Shown here: positions 16,332 through 24,566 of the stretch, in pieces | How the letters are laid out: each line of letters begins with the position of its first letter | Numbering within the stretch: the first letter of the stretch is position 1 | Assembly: GCA_013178295.1 (NCBI GenBank) | Contig: JABLWW010000017.1 | Location: 108,599-172,598, forward strand | Source of the DNA: Anaerolineae bacterium | Lineage (GTDB): Bacteria; Chloroflexota; Anaerolineae; Anaerolineales; Anaerolineaceae | Direction of reading: 5' to 3' | Length of the DNA: 64,000 nucleotides | Program-made: the position numbers and the translations under genes | Notes under the pieces: model-generated | Told to the model about the DNA's origin: nothing | Databases searched by the model: none | Seen by the model: the letters and a program-made list of their open reading frames with translations, nothing else

Positions 16332-17222
16332 TTACGGGCAGGTCTGGCGGGGTGCATCCAGCGAACGGTTCTTGAGGATGACGGAGAAGCTCATTTGGCT
16401 TGCCTGCGGGCAGACATCCTGTAACTGAATGCCAGTGTCGGTGTACTCGGCTGCCAGAACAGCCTTGCCTGAATGAATGAAAGGCAGCATCTTCTCACAC
16501 CAGCCCTGTGCAAAACAATCCTCGCTGATGGCAAAGTCGTAGAAGGGCAGCAAGTCGGTAACCTGCTCGGGGTTGTTTTTGAGAGCAATGGCTAAATTGC
16601 GGGCGTGGGCTTCCTCCGCCAGCCACAAGTTGTAACGCAGCTGGTCTTCATAGGTCAGTGGGAAGCCGGTGTCGGTATCATAGCCGTCAATGTTGTCGGG
16701 TTCAACGGCGTCAAAGCCTTTGCTTTTGCACAGGTCGAGGCGGGCGCGCATGATGGGGGCGAGCAGGTCAATGCGGCGGATATCCAGCCATCTTTCGCCG
16801 CTCCAGCCGATGTATTTTTTTCCAATGATTTCGTTTGGGAAGCGGTCTTTGTCTTCGCGCCAGTCCTCCCAGCTTCCCGCACTGATGTAGCAGATGACTT
16901 TGCTCCCCTGCGCGTGCAGACGGGAGACCACGTCGGGAGTGTTATCGAACAGATCAATGTCGTACGCATCGGCAGTGAAGGAAGTGTCCACCGGAGGCGC
17001 GCTGAGCTGCCATTGCCAGGTGATGCGCGGCACGGGCTGCCAGCGGGGGGCAGCATCCGCGCCGCGTGTGGGGGAGGATAAAGATGGGGCAGGCGACGGG
17101 GATGTCTCTGAGGCAGAAACATCCGGGCTGGGCTGCGCCAGTCTGCACGCTGTCTGAAGAAAAATCAGCGTTGCAAGAACAGAGAGGAGGAGATTGACTT
17201 TGGCGCGCGAGGTGATTTCCAA
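16332..17222 (-). CDS. Secreted GH114-family endo-alpha-1,4-polygalactosaminidase-like protein
   Basis: A 296-residue protein. The N-terminal hydrophobic segment (about 9-25, ending LQTAC) is a signal peptide, possibly lipoprotein although the lipobox is imperfect, and an S/P-rich linker follows. The catalytic domain begins near residue 66 with WQWQLS and contains [28 protein letters not shown] (acidic cluster at the active site) and [12 protein letters not shown]114 enzymes hydrolyse alpha-1,4-linked galactosamine polymers. It sits 50 bp before the GH4 gene in the same direction. This supports a pathway for galacto- or galactosamine-containing polymers. Confidence 0.85.
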   Translation of the reverse strand: MEITSRAKVNLLLSVLATLIFLQTACRLAQPSPDVSASETSPSPAPSLSSPTRGADAAPRWQPVPRITWQWQLSAPPVDTSFTADAYDIDLFDNTPDVVSRLHAQGSKVICYISAGSWEDWREDKDRFPNEIIGKKYIGWSGERWLDIRRIDLLAPIMRARLDLCKSKGFDAVEPDNIDGYDTDTGFPLTYEDQLRYNLWLAEEAHARNLAIALKNNPEQVTDLLPFYDFAISEDCFAQGWCEKMLPFIHSGKAVLAAEYTDTGIQLQDVCPQASQMSFSVILKNRSLDAPRQTCP

Positions 17223-17242
17223 CGACCTCCCGCCAGCTGAGC

Positions 17243-18169
17243 TTACTTTGCTCCAGCGGCGCGGGCAAACTGCATGTCAACAAACTTTTCCAGGTCAATC
17301 TTTGCCGACATGGCTTGAATGGTGCCCGTCATGTAATTCTGCATATATTCCAGGTCTTCCAACACCGGTTTGAGTTCGTGATAGGTCACGCGCTCGCGCG
17401 GGTCGGTCAGCACGGCGCGCATCACCTCAACATCCTGGCTGAGGAACTTTGCCCCTACCTCAATGGCGTTGTTGACATCTTGACGCACACTCAGCCCGGA
17501 AGCCACCAGGCTGTTGACCAGCTCGTGCACACCGTCCGGGTTGCTTTCGATCACATCTTCTCTAAGCACCAGCACACAGCAGGGGTGGTTGGGCCAGATT
17601 TCCTTAGAGAGCTTGAACTCGTTGCCATAGCCCTCTTTGACCACCTGGGCGCCAAACGGCTCGGCGACAATAAACCCGGCAACCTGCCCCTTTTCGTCCC
17701 ATTCCATGATCTCGGGGATATCCGAAGGCGCAACGACGTCAAATACCAGGTCTTTGCCTGCTCCAATCTCCAGTCCGTTTTCCCGCAGCAGTTTATCAAA
17801 AAGCAAATGATGGGCGGAAAGGTAATGCGGGATGAGCACATTTTTGCCCTTGAAGTCTTCCAGCTTCTGGATATTGGCACGTTTGTTAACTACAATAGTG
17901 CTGCCCTCTTTGTGCATTTGCAATACCATGTGGTGCTGTTTTTTGGAGTGGTACAGCTCCATGGCAATCGGCGCCAGGATGCAGGCGCCGTCCAGATTTC
18001 CGGCGCGCAGGTCTTCGGCAAGCGGGTTCCAACCGCGATAGGCCTTGGTTTCGATATCGCAATATTTGAAGGTCTCGATGCCTTTTTGCAGTTTGTCTGC
18101 GGTGATGCCAAGTACAAGGTGATCGGTAATTTTGAGATGTCCAATTTTGATGACAGGCTTCTGAGCCAT
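17243..18169 (-). CDS. NitT/TauT-type solute-binding protein without a signal peptide
   Basis: A 308-residue periplasmic-binding-protein type 2 fold of the nitrate/sulfonate/thiamine-precursor group. Segments include IKIGHLKITDHLVLGI at the N-terminus, LRAGNLDGACILAPIAMEL, and VAGFIVAEPFGAQVV. The mature-like sequence starts within six residues of the ATG, so there is no export signal or lipobox. No cognate permease or ATPase lies nearby. Cytoplasmic ligand sensing is one possibility. It reads in the same direction as the galacto-sugar genes, 20 bp upstream of the GH114-like gene, and may head that operon. The ligand is unknown. Confidence 0.75.
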   Translation of the reverse strand: MAQKPVIKIGHLKITDHLVLGITADKLQKGIETFKYCDIETKAYRGWNPLAEDLRAGNLDGACILAPIAMELYHSKKQHHMVLQMHKEGSTIVVNKRANIQKLEDFKGKNVLIPHYLSAHHLLFDKLLRENGLEIGAGKDLVFDVVAPSDIPEIMEWDEKGQVAGFIVAEPFGAQVVKEGYGNEFKLSKEIWPNHPCCVLVLREDVIESNPDGVHELVNSLVASGLSVRQDVNNAIEVGAKFLSQDVEVMRAVLTDPRERVTYHELKPVLEDLEYMQNYMTGTIQAMSAKIDLEKFVDMQFARAAGAK

Positions 18170-18271
18170 GATGCCTCCATAAAAATAATAAAGATAAACC
18201 CGATTTCAGGCAGCTTTAATTATAAAGCAATATAGGAAAATGTAGAGCGCTTTACTCCGTATTTTTTTTGT

Positions 18272-18952
18272 CTAATATTTTCCGTCCATAGAAGGTGTAT
18301 GCGATTTGATAGGCTGGATATATAAGATAAGCTCCTCCATGCAAATGATGCTGTCGTCCTTTTCCAGCGTAATCCCCCATAAGGCTTTGTAAACGCCCGG
18401 CTCAAGCGGCATCAGCATATCCACAATGATTTTGGCAGTTTTGTTGGGTTTGACAACCCCAATCGCTAACTCACCATATCTTTTTTGGAATTCGTATCCA
18501 GAGATATAACGGAAGACCACCTCGCCTGCCTGCCATGTTTTTGCGCCGGTGTTTTTGACGATCCAGCGGCCGTCAAAGTCGGCATTGGGGAGCAGGGATG
18601 ATCCGTTGCGCGGGGTTTGGTCATACAGCTCGCAGCGGTAATCGGGCAGTTTGGTGCGCGTTGGGGTAAAGGCTATCGTGGAGGTCTTCAGCGGCGTTGC
18701 GCTGAGGGAAGGCGCGGCGGTTTGGGTGGGCGGCAGCGCGTCTGCCGCGGTTGCTGTCGCAGGTGATGAGGTGGAGGAGGCAGCAGGGGTAAATTTTGAA
18801 GTCTGAGCGACGGTGGGAGAAGATGGGCTGGCAGAAGAAAGGGCTGAGCGCGTCGGGAGCGAAAGCGCATCGAAAGAGCCGCACGCACCGAACACTGCTA
18901 ATGTCATAAAGGCAAAGAGGAACAGTGAAAGCGGCTTAATCGCGTGGGTCAT
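18272..18952 (-). CDS. Lipoprotein with NBR1-type Ig-like domain
   Basis: 226 residues from the ATG at 18952, chosen for its AAAGGAT Shine-Dalgarno. A signal peptide ends at VFGACGS, with probable lipidated Cys. A long S/T/A/P-rich linker (about residues 30-105) follows. The C-terminal domain has the NBR1 central-domain pattern WIVKNTGAKTWQAGE and the strand-rich continuation through YKALWGITLEKDDS. Such domains occur in surface proteins of Chloroflexota and relatives, probably for adhesion or protein contacts. Its start overlaps the end of the exporter gene by 17 bp, so the two are probably co-transcribed. Confidence 0.75.
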   Translation of the reverse strand: MTHAIKPLSLFLFAFMTLAVFGACGSFDALSLPTRSALSSASPSSPTVAQTSKFTPAASSTSSPATATAADALPPTQTAAPSLSATPLKTSTIAFTPTRTKLPDYRCELYDQTPRNGSSLLPNADFDGRWIVKNTGAKTWQAGEVVFRYISGYEFQKRYGELAIGVVKPNKTAKIIVDMLMPLEPGVYKALWGITLEKDDSIICMEELILYIQPIKSHTPSMDGKY

Positions 18953-20090
18953 GGCGGACAATCCTTTTCTGCCACCAGCGCAGGTCGGGCGGCGGCAGAG
19001 CGGGGGTGGCAATATCATCGGGAAAGGCCTCATCGAACAGGCGGCTGTTGATGTAACGCATGATGACGCGCAGCGAAGCGATGGTCGGGGCTGCCAGTGG
19101 CACGCCAATCACGCCCAACAGCGAAGCCCCGGCAATCAGCCCCAGCAGCACCACCAGCTGGGGCAGGTGGACACTGCGCCCGATGATGCGCGGGATAAGA
19201 TAATTGAGATCGAACTGGGTGTAAAAGAGATAAAAGGCAAGCACAATTAAAAACAAAACCCAGTTGGGAACGGGAAGCCATATTGAACCAGCGATGAACG
19301 CCACCAGCGAGGCGGTCATCAGCCAGATGCTGTGTCCAATACTGGGGAGAAATTCCAGCACCCCTGCCCATATCCCCAACAACAAAGCGTATGGCATCCC
19401 AATTGCAAAGCAGAAAAGCGATACAATAGCGGTGATAATCAGAGAAAGAAGAACCTGACCGCGAAAAAATGCGCTCCAGATGATGTTGATCTCATCACGG
19501 ATGCGCACAAAATCGTTGCGATACGCTGGCAGAATGACGCGTTCCATCCAACGCATTAGTTTGTCGCTGTCCACAATCATGTAGAACGCGATAAAGATGA
19601 TAAATGTAACCCAGATAAATATTTCGAATGTTTCAGTAAGCAACTGAAGGATATTGATGCTGCCAAGCGGCTTTTCGGTGTTGCGGAGCGAACTGAGGAG
19701 CAAGTTAAGCAAGTCTGGACCGTTGACCGTAAATCCTAAAATGACCATCTGACCGCTAAACAATTCCTCACCCTGTTTGAGCAATTCTTCCACCGCGCCC
19801 ACCAGTTTGGTCAGCTGATCCAACGCCAGCGGCATTAGCAGTGCCAGCGCGGCAGCCAGAACTGCGAGCAATGCCAAAAATACCAGCAGCGCCGCCAGTG
19901 AACGTTTGATACGCAGACGGCGCTGTACACTGCTGACCAGCGGGTTGAGCACAAAGGCGAGAATCATCGCCAGCACCATGGGTTTGATTGCCTCGCTGAA
20001 TTTGTACAGCAGATAGGCGGCGCAAACCAGGATGATAAAAGACACAAGCAGCTTGGTTTGGGGAGACCAGCCGGGTGGTTTGTTTTGCAT
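18936..20090 (-). CDS. AI-2E family transporter
   Basis: A 384-residue membrane protein with about seven to eight hydrophobic segments. It has the family pattern near the N-terminus (SEAIKPMVLAMILAFVLNPLV) and in the C-terminal half (LLGIWAGVLEFLPSIG and LIPRIIGRSVHLPQLVVLLG). The family includes AI-2 exporters and Na+/H+ antiporters, so the transported substrate cannot be assigned. The final residues form an Arg/Trp-rich cytoplasmic tail that overlaps the start of the Ig-domain lipoprotein gene. Confidence 0.88.
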   Translation of the reverse strand: MQNKPPGWSPQTKLLVSFIILVCAAYLLYKFSEAIKPMVLAMILAFVLNPLVSSVQRRLRIKRSLAALLVFLALLAVLAAALALLMPLALDQLTKLVGAVEELLKQGEELFSGQMVILGFTVNGPDLLNLLLSSLRNTEKPLGSINILQLLTETFEIFIWVTFIIFIAFYMIVDSDKLMRWMERVILPAYRNDFVRIRDEINIIWSAFFRGQVLLSLIITAIVSLFCFAIGMPYALLLGIWAGVLEFLPSIGHSIWLMTASLVAFIAGSIWLPVPNWVLFLIVLAFYLFYTQFDLNYLIPRIIGRSVHLPQLVVLLGLIAGASLLGVIGVPLAAPTIASLRVIMRYINSRLFDEAFPDDIATPALPPPDLRWWQKRIVRHDPRD

Positions 20091-20211
20091 TGCTCGCTTA
20101 GCCTCGCTTTGGTTTTAACCAGAAGACCAGGGTTTCAGTGTAAAAGCTTGGTATCGTGATACAATATAACATAATTTTACATCATATCATTATCGAGGTC
20201 GGTGCCTCCTC

Positions 20212-20931
20212 ATGCCGGATTATCTTGTGATGTTTCAAAAACTGGCGGGCACAGAGGAAAATATACGGTTTATGAATGTGTATAAGGGGGTGCCGATTTC
20301 ATACTATGGTAGAGCCGTAGAAAGTGGGGCGAACAGTGTGCGTTTTCATGTGCATGCCAACCAGATTCTATGCATGCGCGAGGAGAAGTTGACTTACCTG
20401 TACAGCGTATCGGTGGCAAAGGTTGTGCGGGCTTCGCTGCTGGGGATTGATCTGCTTAATGAAACGGTTTTGCTTACCGGTTTTGAGCCAATTAATCACC
20501 CTGTGGGTAACCGTTCGTTTGTGCGGGTGGAGCCAAAAGACCTGATGGAAGTGTTGATCGAAAACGAAGAGCTTGCCGCGCAGGAGGTTGCGCTTAAAGC
20601 TTTTCTGATAGATATTTCGCTGCACGGTGCGGCTGTCTTTTTGAATGTTTCACTGGCTGTTTCAGCAAACCTATCGCGCGGTGAACGCGTGAAACTTTCG
20701 TTCACCCTGCCCGATGAGCAGGGCATTGGACGTAATATTCGTCTGGCTGGTGAGGTGAGGAACATTGTGCAGGTCTCCAATTTGCGGGGCGGTGTTCGTA
20801 TTGGCGTACAGACCCACCCGGATAAATACACCGAGCAGTGCTTGTCGCGCTATATTGCCCAGCGGCAGAATGAGATTCTCAAAGAGATCAGGCAAAAGGT
20901 CGAGCAAGAGAAACGATTATCTACGGTATAA
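20212..20931 (+). CDS. PilZ-domain protein (c-di-GMP receptor, YcgR-like)
   Basis: A 239-residue protein. The N-terminal part (about 1-95) is a YcgR-N-like beta domain. The C-terminal PilZ domain carries both c-di-GMP ligands motifs intact: RxxxR at Arg101-Arg105 (RSFVR) and D-x-S-x-x-G at Asp134-Gly139 (DISLHG). It should bind c-di-GMP and control motility, adhesion or secretion, but no flagellar gene is in the window. A GTATC/GATAC inverted repeat (20151-20162) lies in the promoter region. The likely Shine-Dalgarno GAGG (20195-20198) can pair with CCTC (20205-20208) just before the ATG. Confidence 0.88.
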   Translation: MPDYLVMFQKLAGTEENIRFMNVYKGVPISYYGRAVESGANSVRFHVHANQILCMREEKLTYLYSVSVAKVVRASLLGIDLLNETVLLTGFEPINHPVGNRSFVRVEPKDLMEVLIENEELAAQEVALKAFLIDISLHGAAVFLNVSLAVSANLSRGERVKLSFTLPDEQGIGRNIRLAGEVRNIVQVSNLRGGVRIGVQTHPDKYTEQCLSRYIAQRQNEILKEIRQKVEQEKRLSTV

Positions 20932-20945
20932 GGAGGGGGTGCAAT

Positions 20946-21029
20946 ATGCTTGTCCGTATCATGCACAGCGGCTTGCGTTTACAAGAGGAAAGCCCCGCAA
21001 CGCAGGTCAGCTTGGCGTTGGCGGTTTGA
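20946..21029 (+). CDS. Possible 27-residue small protein
   Basis: A strong AGGAGG (20931-20936) directly after the PilZ stop is followed, nine bases on, by ATG and 27 sense codons ([15 protein letters not shown]...) to TGA at 21029. The 3' end is antisense to the end of cobU. The ribosome binding site is the only argument for it. The peptide matches nothing I know. Confidence 0.25.
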   Translation: MLVRIMHSGLRLQEESPATQVSLALAV

Positions 21030-21597
21030 TGGGCATTGGAATACCGGCAATCATGAAAAAGACTCGATCGGCGACGGCAGCCAGCCGCTGGTTGGCGCGC
21101 CCCAGCGCATCGCGGTAGGCTCTGCCCAGCGGGTAGGGTGGCACAAGACCCAGTCCGACCTCGTTGGAGACGATGATCCATTCTGCCTGGCTGTTGCGAT
21201 AGGCATTGAGCAGGCTGTCAATCTCCGCATCCAGGGCGGCTTCGGCGTCTTCGGGCGCTGGCGGATCGGGCAGGGCGAGGATGACATTGCTTGCCAGCAG
21301 GGTCAGGCAGTCCACCAGCACCAGCGTTCCTGTGCCAGCGGGGGAGGAGTTGTTGCGTTCTTCGGCGCGCAAAAAAGCGTTGATAGAATTGCCTACATGC
21401 AGCGGCGCTTCGAGCGTCTGCCATACTGCCGGACGGGCGGCACGGTGGGCAGCAATGCGCCGTGCCATTTCTTCATCTCCGGCTTGTGCGGTGGCAACAT
21501 ACACCACGCGCAGACCGCTTTGTTCGGCAAGCTGCTGGGCATAGGCGCTTTTGCCGCTGCGCGCCCCGCCGAGAATTAACGTCAAACGTCCACTCAC
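21007..21597 (-). CDS. cobU: Adenosylcobinamide kinase / adenosylcobinamide-phosphate guanylyltransferase
   Basis: A 196-residue protein with the CobU N-terminus [13 protein letters not shown] (P-loop 10-17), [22 protein letters not shown] (with the histidine region guanylylated in CobU) and the middle [11 protein letters not shown]. It phosphorylates adenosylcobinamide and then transfers GMP, giving the substrate of CobS, which is encoded two genes upstream. The start overlaps the preceding thioredoxin-like gene by 4 bp. It indicates salvage or late synthesis of cobalamin. No corrinoid riboswitch is visible upstream. Confidence 0.92.
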   Translation of the reverse strand: MSGRLTLILGGARSGKSAYAQQLAEQSGLRVVYVATAQAGDEEMARRIAAHRAARPAVWQTLEAPLHVGNSINAFLRAEERNNSSPAGTGTLVLVDCLTLLASNVILALPDPPAPEDAEAALDAEIDSLLNAYRNSQAEWIIVSNEVGLGLVPPYPLGRAYRDALGRANQRLAAVADRVFFMIAGIPMPIKPPTPS

Positions 21598-21914
21598 GGT
21601 GCAGTGCCCAGGGCGCGGAGTTTCTCACGCAGCATCTCAACGCTGGGAGCGCCTTTCAGCCCGTGTGGCGTTGGATAGACGCGGCAGCTTAAGCGATACT
21701 GCTGTCGTTCCTCCTCCCACAAGTCGCGCCCATTGACTCGAAATGAGGGTGAGCCCAAAAAACGCTCGCGCTGCGCCTGCTCGTTATCCAGCACTTGAAC
21801 CAAACGGATATTCTGCGCATCCATCCCCTCTGCCTCCAGCGCCTTTTTGAGATTCTCTAACCCCTCCTTCCATGAAGGGCAACCATCGAAGTACAACAAT
21901 TCCACGCAAACCAT
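21594..21914 (-). CDS. Thioredoxin-fold-like small protein
   Basis: 106 residues from the ATG at 21914 ([14 protein letters not shown]). Upstream in-frame codons as far as a GTG at 21971 look non-coding. The beta-strand/CPSW opening and the later segment [11 protein letters not shown] with a probable cis-proline resemble thioredoxin-fold proteins found near mercury or arsenic genes. Only one cysteine of the usual CxxC is present, so classical disulfide chemistry is unlikely. It lies between cobS and cobU and overlaps cobU by 4 bp. A role in cobalamin metabolism is unproven. Confidence 0.7.
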   Translation of the reverse strand: MVCVELLYFDGCPSWKEGLENLKKALEAEGMDAQNIRLVQVLDNEQAQRERFLGSPSFRVNGRDLWEEERQQYRLSCRVYPTPHGLKGAPSVEMLREKLRALGTAP

Positions 21915-21974
21915 GATGATATTATACTGGAAGAAAAGCCTGCGCCTACCCACCGAGCAATCTGTGTGCACAAC

Positions 21975-22736
21975 TCAAAAGCGGGCGCAGAAGACAAGCA
22001 GCACGGTTAGCTCGACAAGCTCAATTAACAAGCCAAACACATCGCCAGTGACGCCGCCCAGCTGTGTGCGGGCAAAGCGGACGATAATCAGAACGAGCAG
22101 CGCCGCAGCCGCCGCGGCAATCACTCCGCGCACGCCAGTAACTGCTATCCAGAGGACGGGCAGCAGCCCAGCCAGTAGCAGGCTGCGTGGGGTGAGCTGC
22201 ATGGCGAGGTCGGCGCCCAGCCCGTCTTGACGGGCGAGCGGCTGACGGGCGGCAAACAGCACCATCCAGCGCGCAAAGACAGTTGCCAGAAGAATGGCGG
22301 TGATGGCATTCGCAAGGCTGGCAAACCACAGTCCGTTTCCCTCTGTTTCGATCAGGGAAGCCAGCGCAGCTGTCTTGAGGATGAGAAAGAGCACCAGCCC
22401 GGTCAGCCCAAATGCCCCGCGCCGCGGGTCGCGCAGAATCTCCAGCCGCCGCTGCGGCGGAGCGGAGACAAACAGGGCGTCGCAGCAATCTGCCAGTCCA
22501 TCCAGGTGCAGCGCACCGGTGAGAAAAACCCACACGGCAATGGTCAGGGCGGCGCACAGCAGCGGAGCAAAGAGAAAATGAAAGAGCGTTAGGGCTGCGG
22601 CGGTCAGCACACCGATGAGCAGTCCCACTGTCGGAAACCATGCCGCCGCGCGCCCCAGGTCACCGCGGCGGATTTCGCCGTCAGGGCGCAGTGCAAGGGT
22701 GGTGAGGAAGCTGATGGCGATGCGCAGCGAGTGCAT
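21975..22736 (-). CDS. cobS: Adenosylcobinamide-GDP ribazoletransferase (cobalamin synthase)
   Basis: A 253-residue integral membrane protein with about six hydrophobic segments. The CobS hallmarks are the N-terminal LRIAISFLTTLAL, RAAAWFPTVGLLIG, and GALHLDGLADCCDALF, the conserved DGLAD acidic site. It joins adenosylcobinamide-GDP and alpha-ribazole (phosphate), the last step of cobalamin assembly. It is followed downstream by the thioredoxin-like gene and cobU, and preceded 3 bp upstream by a GH25 lysozyme gene, all in one direction. Confidence 0.92.
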   Translation of the reverse strand: MHSLRIAISFLTTLALRPDGEIRRGDLGRAAAWFPTVGLLIGVLTAAALTLFHFLFAPLLCAALTIAVWVFLTGALHLDGLADCCDALFVSAPPQRRLEILRDPRRGAFGLTGLVLFLILKTAALASLIETEGNGLWFASLANAITAILLATVFARWMVLFAARQPLARQDGLGADLAMQLTPRSLLLAGLLPVLWIAVTGVRGVIAAAAAALLVLIIVRFARTQLGGVTGDVFGLLIELVELTVLLVFCARF

Positions 22737-22739
22737 GTC

Positions 22740-23468
22740 CTATACGTTCCACCCGTGCGCCCGCGCTTCGGCTTCCAGCTTTGCCAGGCGTTCTTCCAGC
22801 GTGGGCGGCGGCGGGGGAGGCGGCTCAAGATTGGCAAACTGATGCAATTCTTCCAGTGTGCCGTTCCACCAGTTCATATCCACCTGGAGGCTCTCCATCC
22901 CGTAAGCAAGCCCATCCCCGCGATCAGAATATTGCCAGAAATGCCACTTTGCCCAGGGTTTGTAGCTGGGCGCGCTGACATAGTAATGGGCGATCCACAA
23001 TGGGTGTTCCAGCAGCCAGTCGGGGATGGGGCTGAGGGTATATTTGATCATGCTGGGGTTGGTGTAGAAGAGGGGTTTTTTGGGGCAGGTGGTTTCCAAC
23101 TGGGTGAAGAACTCTTTGATCATCCTCAGACACTTGTCGCGGGTGGGCAAATCCCAGGCGGGGTGTTTTTCAAAATCGAGCACGGGAGGCAGTTCGCCCC
23201 AGTCGTCTTTGAGCAGGCTGGCAAGGTAATCAGCCTGCGTTTTGGGCGATTTGCGATAGTCGAAGAAGTGGTAAGCGCCGCGGATCAGCCCGGCGGTTTT
23301 GGCGGCATTCCAGTTATAGGCAAAATCGGGGTCGGCGTACACATCCTGACTGGCTTTGATAAAGACAAAATACGCCCCGGCGCGTTTGGCTTTGTTGAAG
23401 TCAATCTGCTGTGGGGTGGTGTTATCATCCTGCCACTTGCTGACATCCAAACCCTGTACGGTAGCCAT
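22740..23468 (-). CDS. GH25-family lysozyme-like protein
   Basis: A 242-residue protein. The GH25 muramidase domain starts at residue 5 with GLDVSKWQ (catalytic-site Asp). It continues with AYFVFIKASQ, GAYHFFDY, VLDFEKHP (Asp-Phe-Glu catalytic motif) and ends in the MNWWNGT segment. A proline tract and a short coiled coil (LEERLAKLEAEARAHG) form the C-terminus. There is no signal peptide, so it would need lysis, a holin or a non-classical route to reach peptidoglycan. It sits 3 bp from cobS, an unexpected neighbour. A prophage origin is possible but no phage gene is nearby. Confidence 0.85.
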   Translation of the reverse strand: MATVQGLDVSKWQDDNTTPQQIDFNKAKRAGAYFVFIKASQDVYADPDFAYNWNAAKTAGLIRGAYHFFDYRKSPKTQADYLASLLKDDWGELPPVLDFEKHPAWDLPTRDKCLRMIKEFFTQLETTCPKKPLFYTNPSMIKYTLSPIPDWLLEHPLWIAHYYVSAPSYKPWAKWHFWQYSDRGDGLAYGMESLQVDMNWWNGTLEELHQFANLEPPPPPPPTLEERLAKLEAEARAHGWNV

Positions 23469-23820
23469 CGTTGCCTCCTATGAGGGAAATTGAATTTGAA
23501 TTATCACAACCGGGTATCAAACATCCGCTCCCATACCCACGCAACATTGCTCAAAATGATTGTAGCATAACCTCTTGGAAAAAATATCGAGTTTTGCTCT
23601 AGCGCTGCTCACGTTGGGGGTATATTTAGTCCTGGCTGTGATATTCTGGCAATCATTGGGTAATCGTACGTTAACCGTACGGTAAGCATCAAGCACAATC
23701 AACAGGGTTAAGCTATGATAAAGACACATAGAGTGGATTCATTTCTTCTCCTCCTTATGAAAGAGAGCCAGGGCGTGGCGGCAACCCTGGCTCTCGAAGT
23801 TTAATCGCTCTTTTAGACGT
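23469..23820. other. Intergenic region between lysozyme and DUF5666 genes
   Basis: No convincing gene. It contains a CGTACG-TTAAC-CGTACG motif (23665-23681), which resembles a regulator site. It also has a terminator hairpin near its right end. On the minus strand there is an AAGGAGG ribosome binding site followed by a nine-codon ORF (about 23708-23737) that may be a remnant. Confidence 0.5.
23763..23795 (-). terminator. Terminator downstream of the DUF5666 gene
   Basis: A perfect 11-bp stem GAGAGCCAGGG (23763-23773) / CCCTGGCTCTC (23785-23795) with an 11-nt loop. On the minus strand it lies 25 bp past the stop codon of the DUF5666 gene. The T-run after it is short (TTTCAT). Confidence 0.7.
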
Positions 23821-24417
23821 CTAGCTTCCGCCACGCCTGCCGCCAGCCCACAAGGGGCGTCCGTTTTGGTCGCGCAGTGTGACGCTTTGACCGCTGGCAA
23901 GGTTGGTGATGACGGCGGCTTCAAACTCCCCGTCTTCATCATAAAAGCCCTGGACACTGACGCTGTCGCCTGCATTGACGCTAAAGCCCTGTTCCTGTGC
24001 ATAACGCCAGGCGCGCGGTGCAATCTCAATCGTGCTGCTGTCTGCAGTTTGAAAGGTCATGCTGTAGCTATCGACAGCGCTCACACTGCCGTTCAGCGTT
24101 ACCCACTCGCGCGTTTCGATCGGTCCGCTTCCATCCTGTACGCCGCGCGCACCTTGTCCATTTGCATTGCCATTGCCGTTGCCATTGCCGTTCTGCTGGC
24201 CATTTCCGAAAGCTTTAGGAGTGTCGTGATTAGGATAACCCTGATGGTATGCCTGCGCATTTCCCCATCCATTGTGCAGACCTGCCGGGGAAGCATTTCC
24301 GTTCAGCGTTTCGCCGTTCTGGCGGGCAAGCACGGCGGTGGTGCGGATGAGCGCGCCTGCCGCTAAGACTCCAACAATCAAGATTCCTCCGCTGATAATC
24401 AAGATTTTTTTCAACAT
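23821..24417 (-). CDS. DUF5666-type exported protein
   Basis: 198 residues from the ATG at 24417, which follows AAGGAG. One N-terminal membrane segment (IIISGG-like, residues about 4-26) is a signal anchor. A low-complexity Gly/Asn repeat region (about 75-92) and a C-terminal beta-rich DUF5666 domain (WVTLNGSVSAVDSYSMTFQT and VSVQGFYDEDGEFEAAVI) follow. DUF5666 domains are OB-like and of unknown function. It is divergent from an OmpR-type two-component pair, with 150 bp between them, and may be under that regulator. Confidence 0.75.
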   Translation of the reverse strand: MLKKILIISGGILIVGVLAAGALIRTTAVLARQNGETLNGNASPAGLHNGWGNAQAYHQGYPNHDTPKAFGNGQQNGNGNGNGNANGQGARGVQDGSGPIETREWVTLNGSVSAVDSYSMTFQTADSSTIEIAPRAWRYAQEQGFSVNAGDSVSVQGFYDEDGEFEAAVITNLASGQSVTLRDQNGRPLWAGGRRGGS

Positions 24418-24554
24418 GTTTGTTACTCCTTTTGTACAAATAATGTGTTGCTGTGAAAAGAAAGGGATTTGATTTCCCATACAGCTTTAGATTGATCTTA
24501 TCTCAAAGATGTGAAGATATTATGAAGGAAGCGCGCAAAGGCTGTGAAAGTTAC

Positions 24555-24560
24555 TATAAT
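24555..24560 (+). promoter_or_regulatory. TATAAT -10 box abutting the response-regulator start
   Basis: TATAAT at 24555-24560 is followed after six bases by the ATG at 24567. That places transcription start on or next to the start codon. There is no Shine-Dalgarno in between. No clear -35 is seen. Confidence 0.45.
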
Positions 24561-24566
24561 CAGAAT

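Noticed and set aside
20932..21006. Frameshifted extension of the PilZ protein
   Set aside because: The PilZ domain is complete with both ligand motifs and ends naturally. The sequence after the stop is better explained as a short intergenic stretch, at most with a tiny ORF.
23469..23600. Possible cobalamin riboswitch upstream of the lysozyme/cobS operon
   Set aside because: I looked for a B12-box-like element and a long structured leader before the operon and saw neither.
23517..23729. A 70-codon minus-strand frame in the intergenic region
   Set aside because: No ribosome binding site at its start and no recognisable features. It spans the CGTACG regulatory-like site.
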